From: Citrobacter amalonaticus
GTDB taxonomy: Bacteria > Pseudomonadota > Gammaproteobacteria > Enterobacterales > Enterobacteriaceae
Reading direction: 5' to 3'
Assembly: GCF_001559075.2 (NCBI RefSeq)
Contig: NZ_CP014015.2
Span: 1,116,001-1,180,000 of the forward strand
DNA: 64,000 nucleotides
The notes under the pieces are model-generated. The model was not told where the DNA came from, made no database searches, and saw nothing but the letters and a program-made list of their open reading frames with translations. The position numbers were made by a program, and so were the translations under genes. Numbering within the stretch: the first letter of the stretch is position 1; the number at the start of each line of letters is the position of its first letter. This document shows, in pieces, positions 33,142 to 42,085 of this stretch.

Positions 33142-34695
33142 ATGCAAATGAGTCAAGAAAAGATCGCACCACTACTCAGCGCGCAGTCTGTCTGCAAGCA
33201 GTATTCTGGTGTCAACGTCCTGAAAGGTATTGACTTTGTCTTGCGCAAAGGCGAAGTCCATGCGCTCCTGGGAGGAAATGGCGCCGGGAAATCCACGCTG
33301 ATGAAAATCATCGCCGGTATTACCCCTGCGGATAGCGGGATCATTGAGATTGAGGGGTCCCGCTGTACAAAATTGACGCCCATCCTGGCGCATCAGTTAG
33401 GCATCTACCTTGTCCCGCAGGAACCGCTGCTCTTCCCCAGCCTGACGGTAAAAGAGAACATTCTCTTTGGTCTGCCCAAACACCAGAGCTCGGCGCAAAA
33501 AATGGCGGCGATGCTGACCGCGCTGGGCTGCCAGTTTGATATCAACAGCCCGGCGGGTTCACTGGATGTGGCCGACCGGCAAATGGTCGAAATCATGCGC
33601 GGGCTGATGCGCGATTCACGAATTTTGATCCTCGATGAACCTACCGCCTCACTGACGCCAGCGGAAACCGATCGTTTATTCAGCCGTCTGCGTGAATTGC
33701 TGAGCACCGGCGTGGGGATCGTTTTTATCTCCCACAAGCTGCCGGAGATACGCCAGATAGCGGATTACATTAGCGTGATGCGGGACGGAATCATTGCGCT
33801 TTCCGGGAAAACGGCGGATCTGACCACTGACGAGATTATCCAGGCCATCACGCCTGCCTCACGCACGAATGCGCTGAGCGCGACACAGAAATTGTGGCTG
33901 GAATTGCCCGGCAACCGTCCGCAGCACGACGCGGGCGCGCCGGTGTTAAGTCTCGAGAACCTGACTGGCGAAGGGTTTATGAACGTCAGCTTCGAGGTCC
34001 GCGCCGGGGAAATTTTAGGTCTGGCCGGTCTGGTCGGTGCCGGACGCACTGAACTTGCCGAAACGCTTTACGGGCTACGGCCGCTGCGGGCCGGAAGCAT
34101 CGTGCTCGGCGGCAAGGATATCTCCACGCTTTCCACGCGCGAGCGTCTGCAACACGGTCTGGTGTATCTGCCGGAAGATCGACAATCGTCGGGGCTGAAT
34201 CTGGATGCCTCGCTGGCATGGAATGTTTGTGCATTAACCCACAACCACAGCGGTTTCTGGGCTAATCCGGCCAAAGACAGCGCCACGCTCGAACGCTATC
34301 GCCGCGCGCTCAATATCAAGCTCAACGATCCCGAACAGCCTGCCCGCACGCTCTCCGGCGGCAATCAGCAAAAAATCCTGATTGCCAAATGCCTTGAAGC
34401 CTCGCCGCAGGTGCTGATTGTGGATGAGCCGACGCGCGGTGTGGACGTTTCGGCCCGTAACGACATCTATCAGTTGCTCCGCAGTATTGCCGCCCAGAAT
34501 GTCGCGGTGCTGTTCATCTCTTCTGACCTGGAGGAGATAGAGCAGATGGCCGATCGCGTTTACGTCATGCACCAGGGGGAAACGGGTAATGATGCTCTGC
34601 AAGGCGACGAGATTAATGTCGACACCATCATGCACGTAGCGTTTGGCGACCGCACGTCAGGGACTACACCACATTCCGGGGAGGCGCCATGCTGA
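33142..34695 (+). CDS. lsrA: LsrA, AI-2 ABC importer ATPase
   Basis: 517 residues with two ABC cassettes. Start ATG 33142 (MQMSQEKIA) is preceded by GGAGG and matches the Salmonella start; the frame is open back to 33076. Cassette 1: Walker A GGNGAGKST, Walker B ILILDEPTAS. Cassette 2: degenerate A-loop GLVGAGRTE, signature LSGGNQQK, Walker B VLIVDEPTRG. This is typical for sugar-type importers (RbsA, LsrA). It energises AI-2 uptake through LsrC and LsrD. It overlaps lsrC by 7 bases. Confidence 0.95.
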   Translation: MQMSQEKIAPLLSAQSVCKQYSGVNVLKGIDFVLRKGEVHALLGGNGAGKSTLMKIIAGITPADSGIIEIEGSRCTKLTPILAHQLGIYLVPQEPLLFPSLTVKENILFGLPKHQSSAQKMAAMLTALGCQFDINSPAGSLDVADRQMVEIMRGLMRDSRILILDEPTASLTPAETDRLFSRLRELLSTGVGIVFISHKLPEIRQIADYISVMRDGIIALSGKTADLTTDEIIQAITPASRTNALSATQKLWLELPGNRPQHDAGAPVLSLENLTGEGFMNVSFEVRAGEILGLAGLVGAGRTELAETLYGLRPLRAGSIVLGGKDISTLSTRERLQHGLVYLPEDRQSSGLNLDASLAWNVCALTHNHSGFWANPAKDSATLERYRRALNIKLNDPEQPARTLSGGNQQKILIAKCLEASPQVLIVDEPTRGVDVSARNDIYQLLRSIAAQNVAVLFISSDLEEIEQMADRVYVMHQGETGNDALQGDEINVDTIMHVAFGDRTSGTTPHSGEAPC

Positions 34696-35738
34696 AATTT
34701 ATCCAGAATAACCGCGAGGCTACCGCACTGTTAGCCGTGCTGCTGCTGTTCGTGCTGCCGGGGATGCTGGACAGCCAGTACCTCAGCGTTCAGACGCTGA
34801 CGATGATCTTCAGCAGCGCCCAAATCCTCATGCTGCTGGCGATGGGCGCAACGCTGGTGATGCTGACCCGCAACATCGACGTGTCGGTCGGATCAATCAC
34901 CGGGATGTGCGCCGTGCTACTGGGGCTGTTGCTGAACGCCGGATATCCCTTGCCGGTGGCCTGTGTGGCGACGCTGCTACTGGGATTACTGGCAGGATTT
35001 ATCAATGGCGTGCTGGTCGCCTGGCTGAAAATCCCGGCGATTGTCGCCACCCTGGGGACGCTCGGTCTGTATCGCGGTGTCATGTTGCTCTGGACGGGCG
35101 GTAAATGGATTGAAGGATTGCCAGCGCAACTTAAGCAACTCTCTGCCCCGGTTTTCCTCGGCATCTCCGCCATTGGCTGGTTGACCCTGCTGCTGATGCT
35201 GCTGATGGCCTGGCTACTGGCAAAAACCGCCTTTGGTCGCTGTTTTTATGCCACCGGGGATAATTTACAGGGCGCGCGACAACTGGGCGTGCGTACCGAA
35301 GCCATTCGGATTCTGGCCTTCTCGCTTAATGGCTGTATGGCGGCGCTGGCCGGGATCGTCTTTGCCTCACAGATTGGCTTTATCCCGAATCAGACGGGAA
35401 CCGGGCTGGAAATGAAAGCCATTGCCGCCTGCGTACTGGGAGGCATCAGCCTGCTGGGCGGCTCCGGGACGATCATTGGTGCCGTGCTCGGCGCCTATTT
35501 CCTGACTCAAATCGACAGCGTGCTGGTCCTGCTGCGCATTCCGGCATGGTGGAATGACTTCATTGCCGGTCTGGTCCTGCTGGCGGTGCTGGTATTTGAT
35601 GGCCGGTTGCGCTGCGCGCTGGAACGCAATATCCGTCGGCAAAAATATGCCCGCTTCACGCCGCCGCCCCAACCGCGTCCGTCGGCAAAAAACACCGCGG
35701 ACTCTGTGCGCACTGCCAAAAAACGTGAGGTAGCCTGA
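34689..35738 (+). CDS. lsrC: LsrC, AI-2 importer permease
   Basis: A 349-residue inner-membrane permease of the RbsC/BPD_transp_2 family with about 10 hydrophobic segments. Conserved text: NIDVSVGSITGMCAVLLG and the cytoplasmic loop GARQLGVRTEAIRILAFSLNG that contacts LsrA. The start overlaps the lsrA end and the stop overlaps the lsrD start by one base (TGATG), so translation is coupled. The C-terminal tail is polar and proline-rich. Confidence 0.94.
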   Translation: MLKFIQNNREATALLAVLLLFVLPGMLDSQYLSVQTLTMIFSSAQILMLLAMGATLVMLTRNIDVSVGSITGMCAVLLGLLLNAGYPLPVACVATLLLGLLAGFINGVLVAWLKIPAIVATLGTLGLYRGVMLLWTGGKWIEGLPAQLKQLSAPVFLGISAIGWLTLLLMLLMAWLLAKTAFGRCFYATGDNLQGARQLGVRTEAIRILAFSLNGCMAALAGIVFASQIGFIPNQTGTGLEMKAIAACVLGGISLLGGSGTIIGAVLGAYFLTQIDSVLVLLRIPAWWNDFIAGLVLLAVLVFDGRLRCALERNIRRQKYARFTPPPQPRPSAKNTADSVRTAKKREVA

Positions 35739-36736
35739 TGACTCGTTTACATCGTTACGGCTGGGAACTGGCGCTCGCCGCGCTACTGGTAATTGAAATT
35801 CTGGGATTCGGCGCCCTGAACCCACGCCTGCTGGATCTGAACGTTCTGCTGTTCAGCACCAGCGACTTTATCTGCATTGGCATTGTCGCCCTACCCTTAA
35901 CCATGGTGATCGTCAGCGGCGGGATCGATATCTCCTTTGGCTCGACGATGGGGCTGTGCGCCATAGCGCTCGGCGTGATGTTCCAGGGCGGCGTACCGCT
36001 GCCGCTGGCCATTATTCTGACGCTCGCGCTGGGTGCGCTGTGCGGACTGATCAACGCCGGGTTGATTATCTACACCGGTGTGAACCCGCTGGTTATCACC
36101 CTAGGGACGTTATACCTGTTCGGCGGCAGCGCGCTGCTGCTGTCGGGGATGGCGGGAGCGACCGGTTATGAAGGTATTGGCGGCTTCCCGCAGGGCTTCA
36201 CCGATTTTGCCAACCTCGATGTGCTGGGCCTGCCCATCCCCCTGATCTTCTTTCTCGTCAGCGTGATCTTTTTCTGGTTGCTGATGCACCGGACCCACGC
36301 CGGACGAAATGTCTTCCTGATTGGGCAAAGCCCCCGCGTGGCGCTGTATAGCGCTATCCCGGTGAACAGGACGCTGTACGCGCTGTACGCGATGACCGGC
36401 TTTGCGTCGGCGGTCGCGGCGGTGCTGCTGGTCTCTTATTTTGGCTCTGCGCGTTCCGATCTGGGCGCCTCCTTCCTGATGCCAGCCATTACGGCGGTCG
36501 TCCTGGGCGGCGCCAATATCTACGGCGGCTCCGGGTCAATTCTCGGTACCGCCATCGCCGCGCTGTTGGTGGGCTATCTGCAGCAGGGATTGCAGATGGC
36601 TGGCGTGCCCAATCAGGTATCCAGCGCCCTCTCCGGCGCATTGCTAATTGTCGTTGTCGTAGGTCGTTCTGTCAGCCTGCATCGTCAGCAAATTAAAGAC
36701 TGGCTGGCGCGTCGTCGCGCTATCCGGCAGGCCTAA
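35738..36736 (+). CDS. lsrD: LsrD, AI-2 importer permease
   Basis: A 332-residue inner-membrane permease paralogous to LsrC, with about nine hydrophobic segments and the family text VSGGIDISFGSTMGLCAIALG and LGGANIYGGSGSILGTAIAALL. It forms the translocation pathway with LsrC. Its ATG shares a base with the lsrC stop; lsrB follows after 26 bases. Confidence 0.94.
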   Translation: MTRLHRYGWELALAALLVIEILGFGALNPRLLDLNVLLFSTSDFICIGIVALPLTMVIVSGGIDISFGSTMGLCAIALGVMFQGGVPLPLAIILTLALGALCGLINAGLIIYTGVNPLVITLGTLYLFGGSALLLSGMAGATGYEGIGGFPQGFTDFANLDVLGLPIPLIFFLVSVIFFWLLMHRTHAGRNVFLIGQSPRVALYSAIPVNRTLYALYAMTGFASAVAAVLLVSYFGSARSDLGASFLMPAITAVVLGGANIYGGSGSILGTAIAALLVGYLQQGLQMAGVPNQVSSALSGALLIVVVVGRSVSLHRQQIKDWLARRRAIRQA

Positions 36737-36762
36737 AACCCATTGCCCTAAAGGAAAAGTAC

Positions 36763-37785
36763 ATGACTATTCAGAGCATTAAAAAAATTGCCGTAATCAG
36801 TACCCTTAGCCTGGCGGCGTTCACTCTCAATGCTTATGCCGCAGAGCGAATCGCGTTTATCCCGAAACTGGTTGGCGTGGGATTCTTTACCAGCGGCGGC
36901 AACGGCGCCCTCGAGGCAGGCAAAGAGCTGGGCGTCGATGTCACCTACGATGGTCCGACGGAGCCCAGCGTGTCCGGCCAGGTTCAGCTCATCAATAACT
37001 TCGTCAACCAGGGGTATAACGCCATTGTGGTTTCCGCCGTCTCGCCTGATGGCTTATGCCCGGCGTTAAAGCGTGCCATGCAGCGCGGCGTGAAGGTGCT
37101 GACCTGGGATTCTGACACCAAGCCGGAATGCCGTTCGTACTACATCAACCAGGGTACACCTGCCCAGTTAGGCGGCATGCTGGTTGATATGGCCGCAAAT
37201 CAGGTCAAAAAAGAGAAAGCCAAAGTGGCCTTCTTCTACTCCAGTCCGACCGTGACCGATCAGAACCAGTGGGTGAAAGAGGCCAAAGATAAGATCGCCA
37301 AAGATCATCCGGGCTGGGAGGTTGTTACCACTCAGTTTGGCTATAACGACGCCACCAAATCGCTGCAAACCGCAGAAGGCATTATTAAGGCTTATGCCGA
37401 TCTCGACGCCATCATCGCGCCGGATGCCAACGCCCTTCCCGCCGCCGCACAGGCTGCTGAGAACCTGAAAAACACCAGCGTGGCGATTGTCGGCTTCAGC
37501 ACGCCAAACGTGATGCGTCCTTATGTTGAACGCGGCACGGTGAAAGAGTTTGGCCTCTGGGACGTGGTCCAGCAGGGCAAGATCTCCGTGTACGTCGCTG
37601 ACGCGCTGCTGAAAAAAGGCGACATGAATACCGGCGATAAGCTGGACATTCCGGGCGTGGGCCAGGTTGAAGTCTCGCCGAACAGCGTACAGGGCTACAG
37701 CTACGAGGCGAAGGGCAATGGCATTGTGCTGCTGCCTGAGCGCGTGGTGTTCACGAAAGAGAACATCGACAAATACGATTTCTGA
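36763..37785 (+). CDS. lsrB: LsrB, periplasmic AI-2-binding protein
   Basis: 340 residues with a signal peptide (KKIAVISTLSLAAFTLNAYA, cleavage likely before AERIAFIPK). The mature protein is a type I periplasmic-binding protein: KLVGVGFFTSGGNGALEAGKE, VSAVSPDGLCPALKRA and LTWDSDTKPECRSYYINQG carry ligand-contact residues known in the Salmonella protein (Lys, Asp, Arg/Trp). It delivers AI-2 to LsrCD. Preceded by AAGGAAAAG 6 bases from the ATG. Confidence 0.95.
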   Translation: MTIQSIKKIAVISTLSLAAFTLNAYAAERIAFIPKLVGVGFFTSGGNGALEAGKELGVDVTYDGPTEPSVSGQVQLINNFVNQGYNAIVVSAVSPDGLCPALKRAMQRGVKVLTWDSDTKPECRSYYINQGTPAQLGGMLVDMAANQVKKEKAKVAFFYSSPTVTDQNQWVKEAKDKIAKDHPGWEVVTTQFGYNDATKSLQTAEGIIKAYADLDAIIAPDANALPAAAQAAENLKNTSVAIVGFSTPNVMRPYVERGTVKEFGLWDVVQQGKISVYVADALLKKGDMNTGDKLDIPGVGQVEVSPNSVQGYSYEAKGNGIVLLPERVVFTKENIDKYDF

Positions 37786-37813
37786 GTTTCATTCCTTAAC
37801 CATGGAGTAAAAA

Positions 37814-38689
37814 ATGGCTGATTTAGATGACATCAAAGATGGCAAGGATTTCCATACCGATACGCCGCAGCGCAACACCCCGTTCACGCTTAAGGGATGC
37901 GGCGCGCTTGACTGGGGGATGCAGTCCCGACTGTCGCGCATTTTTAATCCTGAGACGGGAAGAACGGTCATGCTTGCGTTTGACCATGGCTATTTTCAGG
38001 GTCCGACGACAGGACTGGAGCGTATTGATATCAATATCGCCCCCCTGTTCCCGCTCGCTGATGTGCTGATGTGCACACGCGGCATCCTTCGCAGTGTGGT
38101 ACCACCTGCCACCAACAAGCCGGTGGTTCTGCGCGCCTCAGGCGCTAACTCGATTCTCACCGAGTTAAGCAATGAGGCGGTTGCGCTCTCCATCGATGAT
38201 GCGGTTCGTCTCAATAGCTGCGCCGTGGCGGCACAGGTGTATATCGGCAGTGAGTATGAGCACCAGTCGATCAAAAATATCATTCAGTTGATCGACGCTG
38301 GCATCAAAGTCGGCATGCCGACGATGGCGGTAACCGGCGTGGGGAAAGACATGGTGCGCGATCAACGCTACTTCTCTCTCGCCACCCGTATCGCCGCAGA
38401 GATGGGGGCGCAGATCATTAAGACCTATTATGTCGATAAAGGTTTTGAGCGCATCGCCGCGGGTTGCCCGGTTCCGATTGTTATCGCCGGTGGTAAAAAA
38501 TTACCGGAACGCGAAGCGCTTGAGATGTGCTGGCAGGCTATCGACCAGGGCGCATCCGGTGTCGATATGGGGCGTAACATCTTCCAGTCCGATCACCCTG
38601 TCGCCATGATGAAGGCCGTTCACGCGGTGGTACATCGTAATGAAACCGCTGACCGCGCGTATGAACTCTATCTGAGCGAGAAAAACTAA
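37814..38689 (+). CDS. lsrF: LsrF, 3-hydroxy-5-phosphonooxypentane-2,4-dione thiolase
   Basis: A 291-residue cytoplasmic enzyme of the class I aldolase-like DeoC/FbaB/LsrF family. It transfers an acetyl group from P-HPD to CoA in phospho-AI-2 breakdown. Motifs: VMLAFDHGYFQGP, KTYYVDKGFE with the Schiff-base-type Lys region, and VIAGGKKLPE. Start at 37814 (MADLDDIKDGK) after GGAGT. Gap of 28 bases from lsrB. Confidence 0.95.
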   Translation: MADLDDIKDGKDFHTDTPQRNTPFTLKGCGALDWGMQSRLSRIFNPETGRTVMLAFDHGYFQGPTTGLERIDINIAPLFPLADVLMCTRGILRSVVPPATNKPVVLRASGANSILTELSNEAVALSIDDAVRLNSCAVAAQVYIGSEYEHQSIKNIIQLIDAGIKVGMPTMAVTGVGKDMVRDQRYFSLATRIAAEMGAQIIKTYYVDKGFERIAAGCPVPIVIAGGKKLPEREALEMCWQAIDQGASGVDMGRNIFQSDHPVAMMKAVHAVVHRNETADRAYELYLSEKN

Positions 38690-38737
38690 GCAGTCATGGG
38701 CCTGCCAGGCGGGCCCATGCGTTTCAAGGAGAACAGT

Positions 38738-39028
38738 ATGCATGTCACTCTGGTGGAAATTAACGTCCACGACGATAAAGTCGATGAATTTATCGACGTC
38801 TTTCGCCTTAATCATTTGGGATCGGTGCGTGAAGAGGGGAATCTCCGCTTCGATGTATTGCAGGATCCGGAAGTAAAGAGCCGCTTTTATATTTATGAAG
38901 CCTATAAGGATGAAGCCGCCGTTGCGTTCCATAAAACAACGCCCCACTACCTTGCCTGCGTAGAAAAACTGGAATCGCTGATGAGCTGCCCACGAAAAAA
39001 ACGCGTCTTCAATGGATTGATGCCATAA
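38738..39028 (+). CDS. lsrG: LsrG, phospho-AI-2 (P-HPD) isomerase
   Basis: A 96-residue ABM-superfamily ferredoxin-like protein that isomerises P-DPD-derived P-HPD ahead of LsrF. Start ATG 38738 (MHVTLVEINVHDDKVDEF) has AAGGAG 7 bases upstream; the frame opening at 38696 is just spacer. The family pattern RFDVLQDPEVKSRFYIYEAYKDEAAVAFHKTTPHY, here in two pieces, holds the conserved His and Tyr. Follows lsrF by 48 bases. Confidence 0.94.
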   Translation: MHVTLVEINVHDDKVDEFIDVFRLNHLGSVREEGNLRFDVLQDPEVKSRFYIYEAYKDEAAVAFHKTTPHYLACVEKLESLMSCPRKKRVFNGLMP

Positions 39029-39039
39029 GGATCTCAAAA

Positions 39040-39786
39040 ATGAACCGTCCCTTTTCCGGATTGAATCGCGCAGAGTGCGTCTCGTTGATGAAGCGTTACC
39101 CGTTAAGCATCGGTATTCTTGCCGGCCAGTGGCTCAAACTCGGTGAGTACCTGCAAACGCTTCGCGCACTTGAACAACCCGTTCTTCACCTGGATCTGAT
39201 GGACGGGCATTTTTGCCCTCAGTTCACCGTGGGTCCCTGGGCTATCGCGCAATTACCCGCGCAGATGATTAAGGATGTTCACTTGATGGTGGATAATCCC
39301 TGGCCCGTCGTGCAGGCAAGCGTAAAGGCGGGAGCACACTGCGTCACGTTGCAGGTGGAAAACTCGCCGCATCTGCACCATATGCTCCACTGGCTGGGTG
39401 AGCAAAATGCGGAAGTCTCCGGCGGCACAATGCCGGTGTTGCGTGGGATCAGCCTGTGCCCGTCAACACCGCTGGAGCACATTCTGCCAGTCATTGAAGA
39501 CGTTGAAATCGTACAAATTCTGGCGGTTAATCCAGGCTACGGTAGCAAACTCAGCAAACCTGCCTTACTGCGGCGCATCGCCCAGGTTGTCGCATTACTC
39601 AATGCGTCCGGGAAGCGGGATTCCCTTCTTCTGGCCGTTGATGGTTCGCTAACACAGGAAGAACTCCCGGAGATCATTGCCAGCGGCGTCGATCGCGTAG
39701 TATCCGGTAGCGCGCTCTTCCGGAACGATGCGCTGGCGGAAAACACTAGCCGCTGGCTAACGACGATACATTCTGCAAAGGGGTGA
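39040..39786 (+). CDS. lsrE: LsrE, ribulose-phosphate 3-epimerase-like protein
   Basis: A 248-residue TIM-barrel protein of the Rpe family: LHLDLMDGHFCPQFTVGP (metal-site Asp), KDVHLMVDNPWP, and VNPGYGSKLSKPALLRRI. It resembles Salmonella LsrE, a gene absent from E. coli lsr, and sits in the same last position of the operon, 11 bases after lsrG. Its exact reaction on AI-2 products is not established to my knowledge. It is the last backbone gene before the island. Confidence 0.9.
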   Translation: MNRPFSGLNRAECVSLMKRYPLSIGILAGQWLKLGEYLQTLRALEQPVLHLDLMDGHFCPQFTVGPWAIAQLPAQMIKDVHLMVDNPWPVVQASVKAGAHCVTLQVENSPHLHHMLHWLGEQNAEVSGGTMPVLRGISLCPSTPLEHILPVIEDVEIVQILAVNPGYGSKLSKPALLRRIAQVVALLNASGKRDSLLLAVDGSLTQEELPEIIASGVDRVVSGSALFRNDALAENTSRWLTTIHSAKG

Positions 39787-39943
39787 TGAGGGGTTCTGCT
39801 GGGTGGGGAGTTTTTGGGTATTACCTTGATGAATTCGTTGAAGTTCGTGGGCATGGATGAGGGATGGTTATTGTTGAAAGAGAAATCTTGTGTGGCGCGG
39901 ACTTAGGGTACAAAAACTGCTTTTGAGGACGTTGTTTTATTTT

Positions 39944-39966
39944 TGGTGCGAAGGCCGGACTCGAAC
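39944..39966. repeat. attL: partial copy of the leuX 3' end
   Basis: Matches the leuX 3' end (61712-61735) over TGGTGC, one missing base, then GAAGGCCGGACTCGAAC. It is the distal end of the island, 157 bases past lsrE. The one-base deletion shows that the two copies have diverged. Confidence 0.85.
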
Positions 39967-40017
39967 ATCGCACTTACCTCATTGGTTTATATGTCATTTT
40001 CTGAATGCAATATAATC

Positions 40018-40121
40018 AATACCATCATAAATACCATCACGCAACATAGTCATTTAAACGCATAACGCAATTTTTTATTAAAGTAAAGATAAAAATTGAA
40101 TCAATACCCAAATGATGGTAT
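40018..40121. repeat. ATACCATCA repeats near attL (candidate arm-type sites)
   Basis: AATACCATCA occurs twice in direct order at 40018-40027 and 40030-40039, and once inverted at 40113-40121. Very similar elements lie near the other island end (61541-61599). Position 50-160 bases inside the core fits integrase or AlpA arm sites, although control of the DUF262 promoter is also possible. Confidence 0.55.
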
Positions 40122-40166
40122 CCTAGAGGATGGTTTTCAATTCTAACATGGATTTAGGAAGCACTA

Positions 40167-42083
40167 ATGCTTAACTTTGAACAAGTGCTAAACGACATCG
40201 AAAATCTTCTTTTTGGCAAACAGCTACAGCCAATTAATCCTTCTACGCCTCCACTATGTATTATAAGCATTGATCGTGAAAACGGTAAATATAAAGTCTC
40301 TTCTAATTCTGAATCTAAAACACGTTCATTATCAGAGCTTGAATCGATTTACAGCAATTTAAATATTAGAGGTTTTTGTAATGTAGAGCAGGTTCTTTAC
40401 GGTAGTTCTTCGAGCAGGAACCAACCAGAAACAATATTTGCTAACTTACCCTATATTCAACATTTCAAGTATGAAAACAAAAAACATCTGTTATTGCGTA
40501 GTCATAATGTCCATGAAGCAGCGACATTATCAGAAGTTCAAGGCTCTGAATTTAGGGTTTTAAGAAAAAAAATTGATAATTTTCTCAATTTGAATCTTGG
40601 GAAAATTTATGAACAGCAGGTTGAATTAGTTCAAAGCCTTGATGATGCTTATCAAATAGTTTTGAAGAAATTCCCATCTGAAATTGCTTCAAAAAAGGTT
40701 GAGGTTACTCTTAATAGATTTAAAGAGCTTTCCGCAGATATGGCTAACTCAGTTGTGACTCTTGATTATAATATAGAGGTGCCAACATTAAAAATTAGTA
40801 ATAATACTACTGTAGAAGAACTTATAGAGTCACCCAATACTTATGGAGTAGATGAGGGTGAAAATGATACAACATCATCACAGTTGAACTTGGAATTAAA
40901 AACTCTACAAGCTAAACTTGGTGTTGCAAGAATTACCTCCAAGACTCCGGTTTTATCTCTCATTTTTGATCGGGTTCATTTTGGTGATATTGAACTACAA
41001 CCTGACTTCCAAAGAAAAGATCGTATTTGGAATAGTGAGAAGAAGTCTAAATTAATCGAGTCTATTCTCTTAAAACTCCCACTTCCTGTATTTTATTTTG
41101 GTAATCGAATCGCAGAAGATAAGTGGGTCGTTGTTGATGGTTTACAACGGATCACAACAATTTATGATTTTATGAGTGGAGAATTTAAACTTTCTAAACT
41201 TGATATCCTTGAGGATTTAAATGGTAAAGAGTTTGGTGAGCTTACTCGCACTGAACAAAGAGCCATAAGAGAATATGAAATCACGGCTTACTTTATAGAA
41301 ATGAATAAAGATAGCACTGATCTCATAGTTGAATTATTCCACCGTATCAATACATATGGTGTTAAGTTAAGTGATCAAGAAATTCGTTCGGCCCTGAATC
41401 AAGGTTCAAGTGTTAAGTTTTTACGGTATCTGGCATCCAAAAACGAATTCAAACAAGCAACGCATGGTAAGGTTAAGCCTGATAGACAAAAGGATATGGA
41501 GCTTTGCCTTGCTGCTCTTGCATTTATAAATATTGGCTTTAAAAATTATAATTTTAATTCCTATGATAAGTTTTTATCAAAAGCCATGGAAAACTTAAAT
41601 CTATATAAACTAAACTTATTAAACGAAAAAGAAATAGATTTAGGAAGTGCGTACATTTCGAATGAATGCAACGAGTATCTTCAAATAGAAAGAAAATATT
41701 TGAGGGCTTTAAACCTCGCCTATGATGTTTTCGGTGATTTAGCTTTCATAAAAGAGATTGGCTCTAATACATCACCTATAAGTAAGCAACTTTATGAAGT
41801 GATAATTTACTATTTCTATTATGTTACTGAGGAACAAGAAGAGTTATTGCTGAAAAATTCTGATAAATTGGTTGATACCCTTTATTCTGCTATTGATAGC
41901 AATTCAAAAGAATATGCCACATGGGATTCACAGACTTACATTGAAGCAGAGCGAGGGTTTAAGGACTCTATCTCTACCTCAACAGGAAAGAAAATAACTA
42001 TATTATATAGATTCAATTCTTTTGCGAAAATTCTTGAACAAAGCACAGGCATTAAGATTGTTAATGCTAATGAGGGTAATTGA
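40167..42083 (+). CDS. DUF262-domain protein with unknown N-terminal domain (putative defence component)
   Basis: A 638-residue protein. The DUF262 (GmrS/ParB-nuclease-like) domain is at about residues 265-430: IELQPDFQRKDRIWN, LPLPVFYFG and VVVDGLQRITTIYDF. The usual D-G-Q-Q-R is here D-G-L-Q-R. DUF262 proteins such as GmrS and SspE use this fold for NTP-linked restriction of phage DNA. The first 260 residues match nothing I recognise and are rich in charged helices. The C-terminus (about 440-638) is helical and also unassigned. Start ATG 40167 follows AGGA. It is first gene of an operon: the ATPase starts 3 bases after its stop. Confidence 0.75.
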   Translation: MLNFEQVLNDIENLLFGKQLQPINPSTPPLCIISIDRENGKYKVSSNSESKTRSLSELESIYSNLNIRGFCNVEQVLYGSSSSRNQPETIFANLPYIQHFKYENKKHLLLRSHNVHEAATLSEVQGSEFRVLRKKIDNFLNLNLGKIYEQQVELVQSLDDAYQIVLKKFPSEIASKKVEVTLNRFKELSADMANSVVTLDYNIEVPTLKISNNTTVEELIESPNTYGVDEGENDTTSSQLNLELKTLQAKLGVARITSKTPVLSLIFDRVHFGDIELQPDFQRKDRIWNSEKKSKLIESILLKLPLPVFYFGNRIAEDKWVVVDGLQRITTIYDFMSGEFKLSKLDILEDLNGKEFGELTRTEQRAIREYEITAYFIEMNKDSTDLIVELFHRINTYGVKLSDQEIRSALNQGSSVKFLRYLASKNEFKQATHGKVKPDRQKDMELCLAALAFINIGFKNYNFNSYDKFLSKAMENLNLYKLNLLNEKEIDLGSAYISNECNEYLQIERKYLRALNLAYDVFGDLAFIKEIGSNTSPISKQLYEVIIYYFYYVTEEQEELLLKNSDKLVDTLYSAIDSNSKEYATWDSQTYIEAERGFKDSISTSTGKKITILYRFNSFAKILEQSTGIKIVNANEGN

Positions 42084-42085
42084 TA

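Noticed and set aside
39801..39943. Possible second tRNA at the left island edge
   Set aside because: The sequence at 39944 has only the T-arm and acceptor 3' half of leuX with a missing base and no 5' half, so it is an attachment-site copy, not a tRNA gene.
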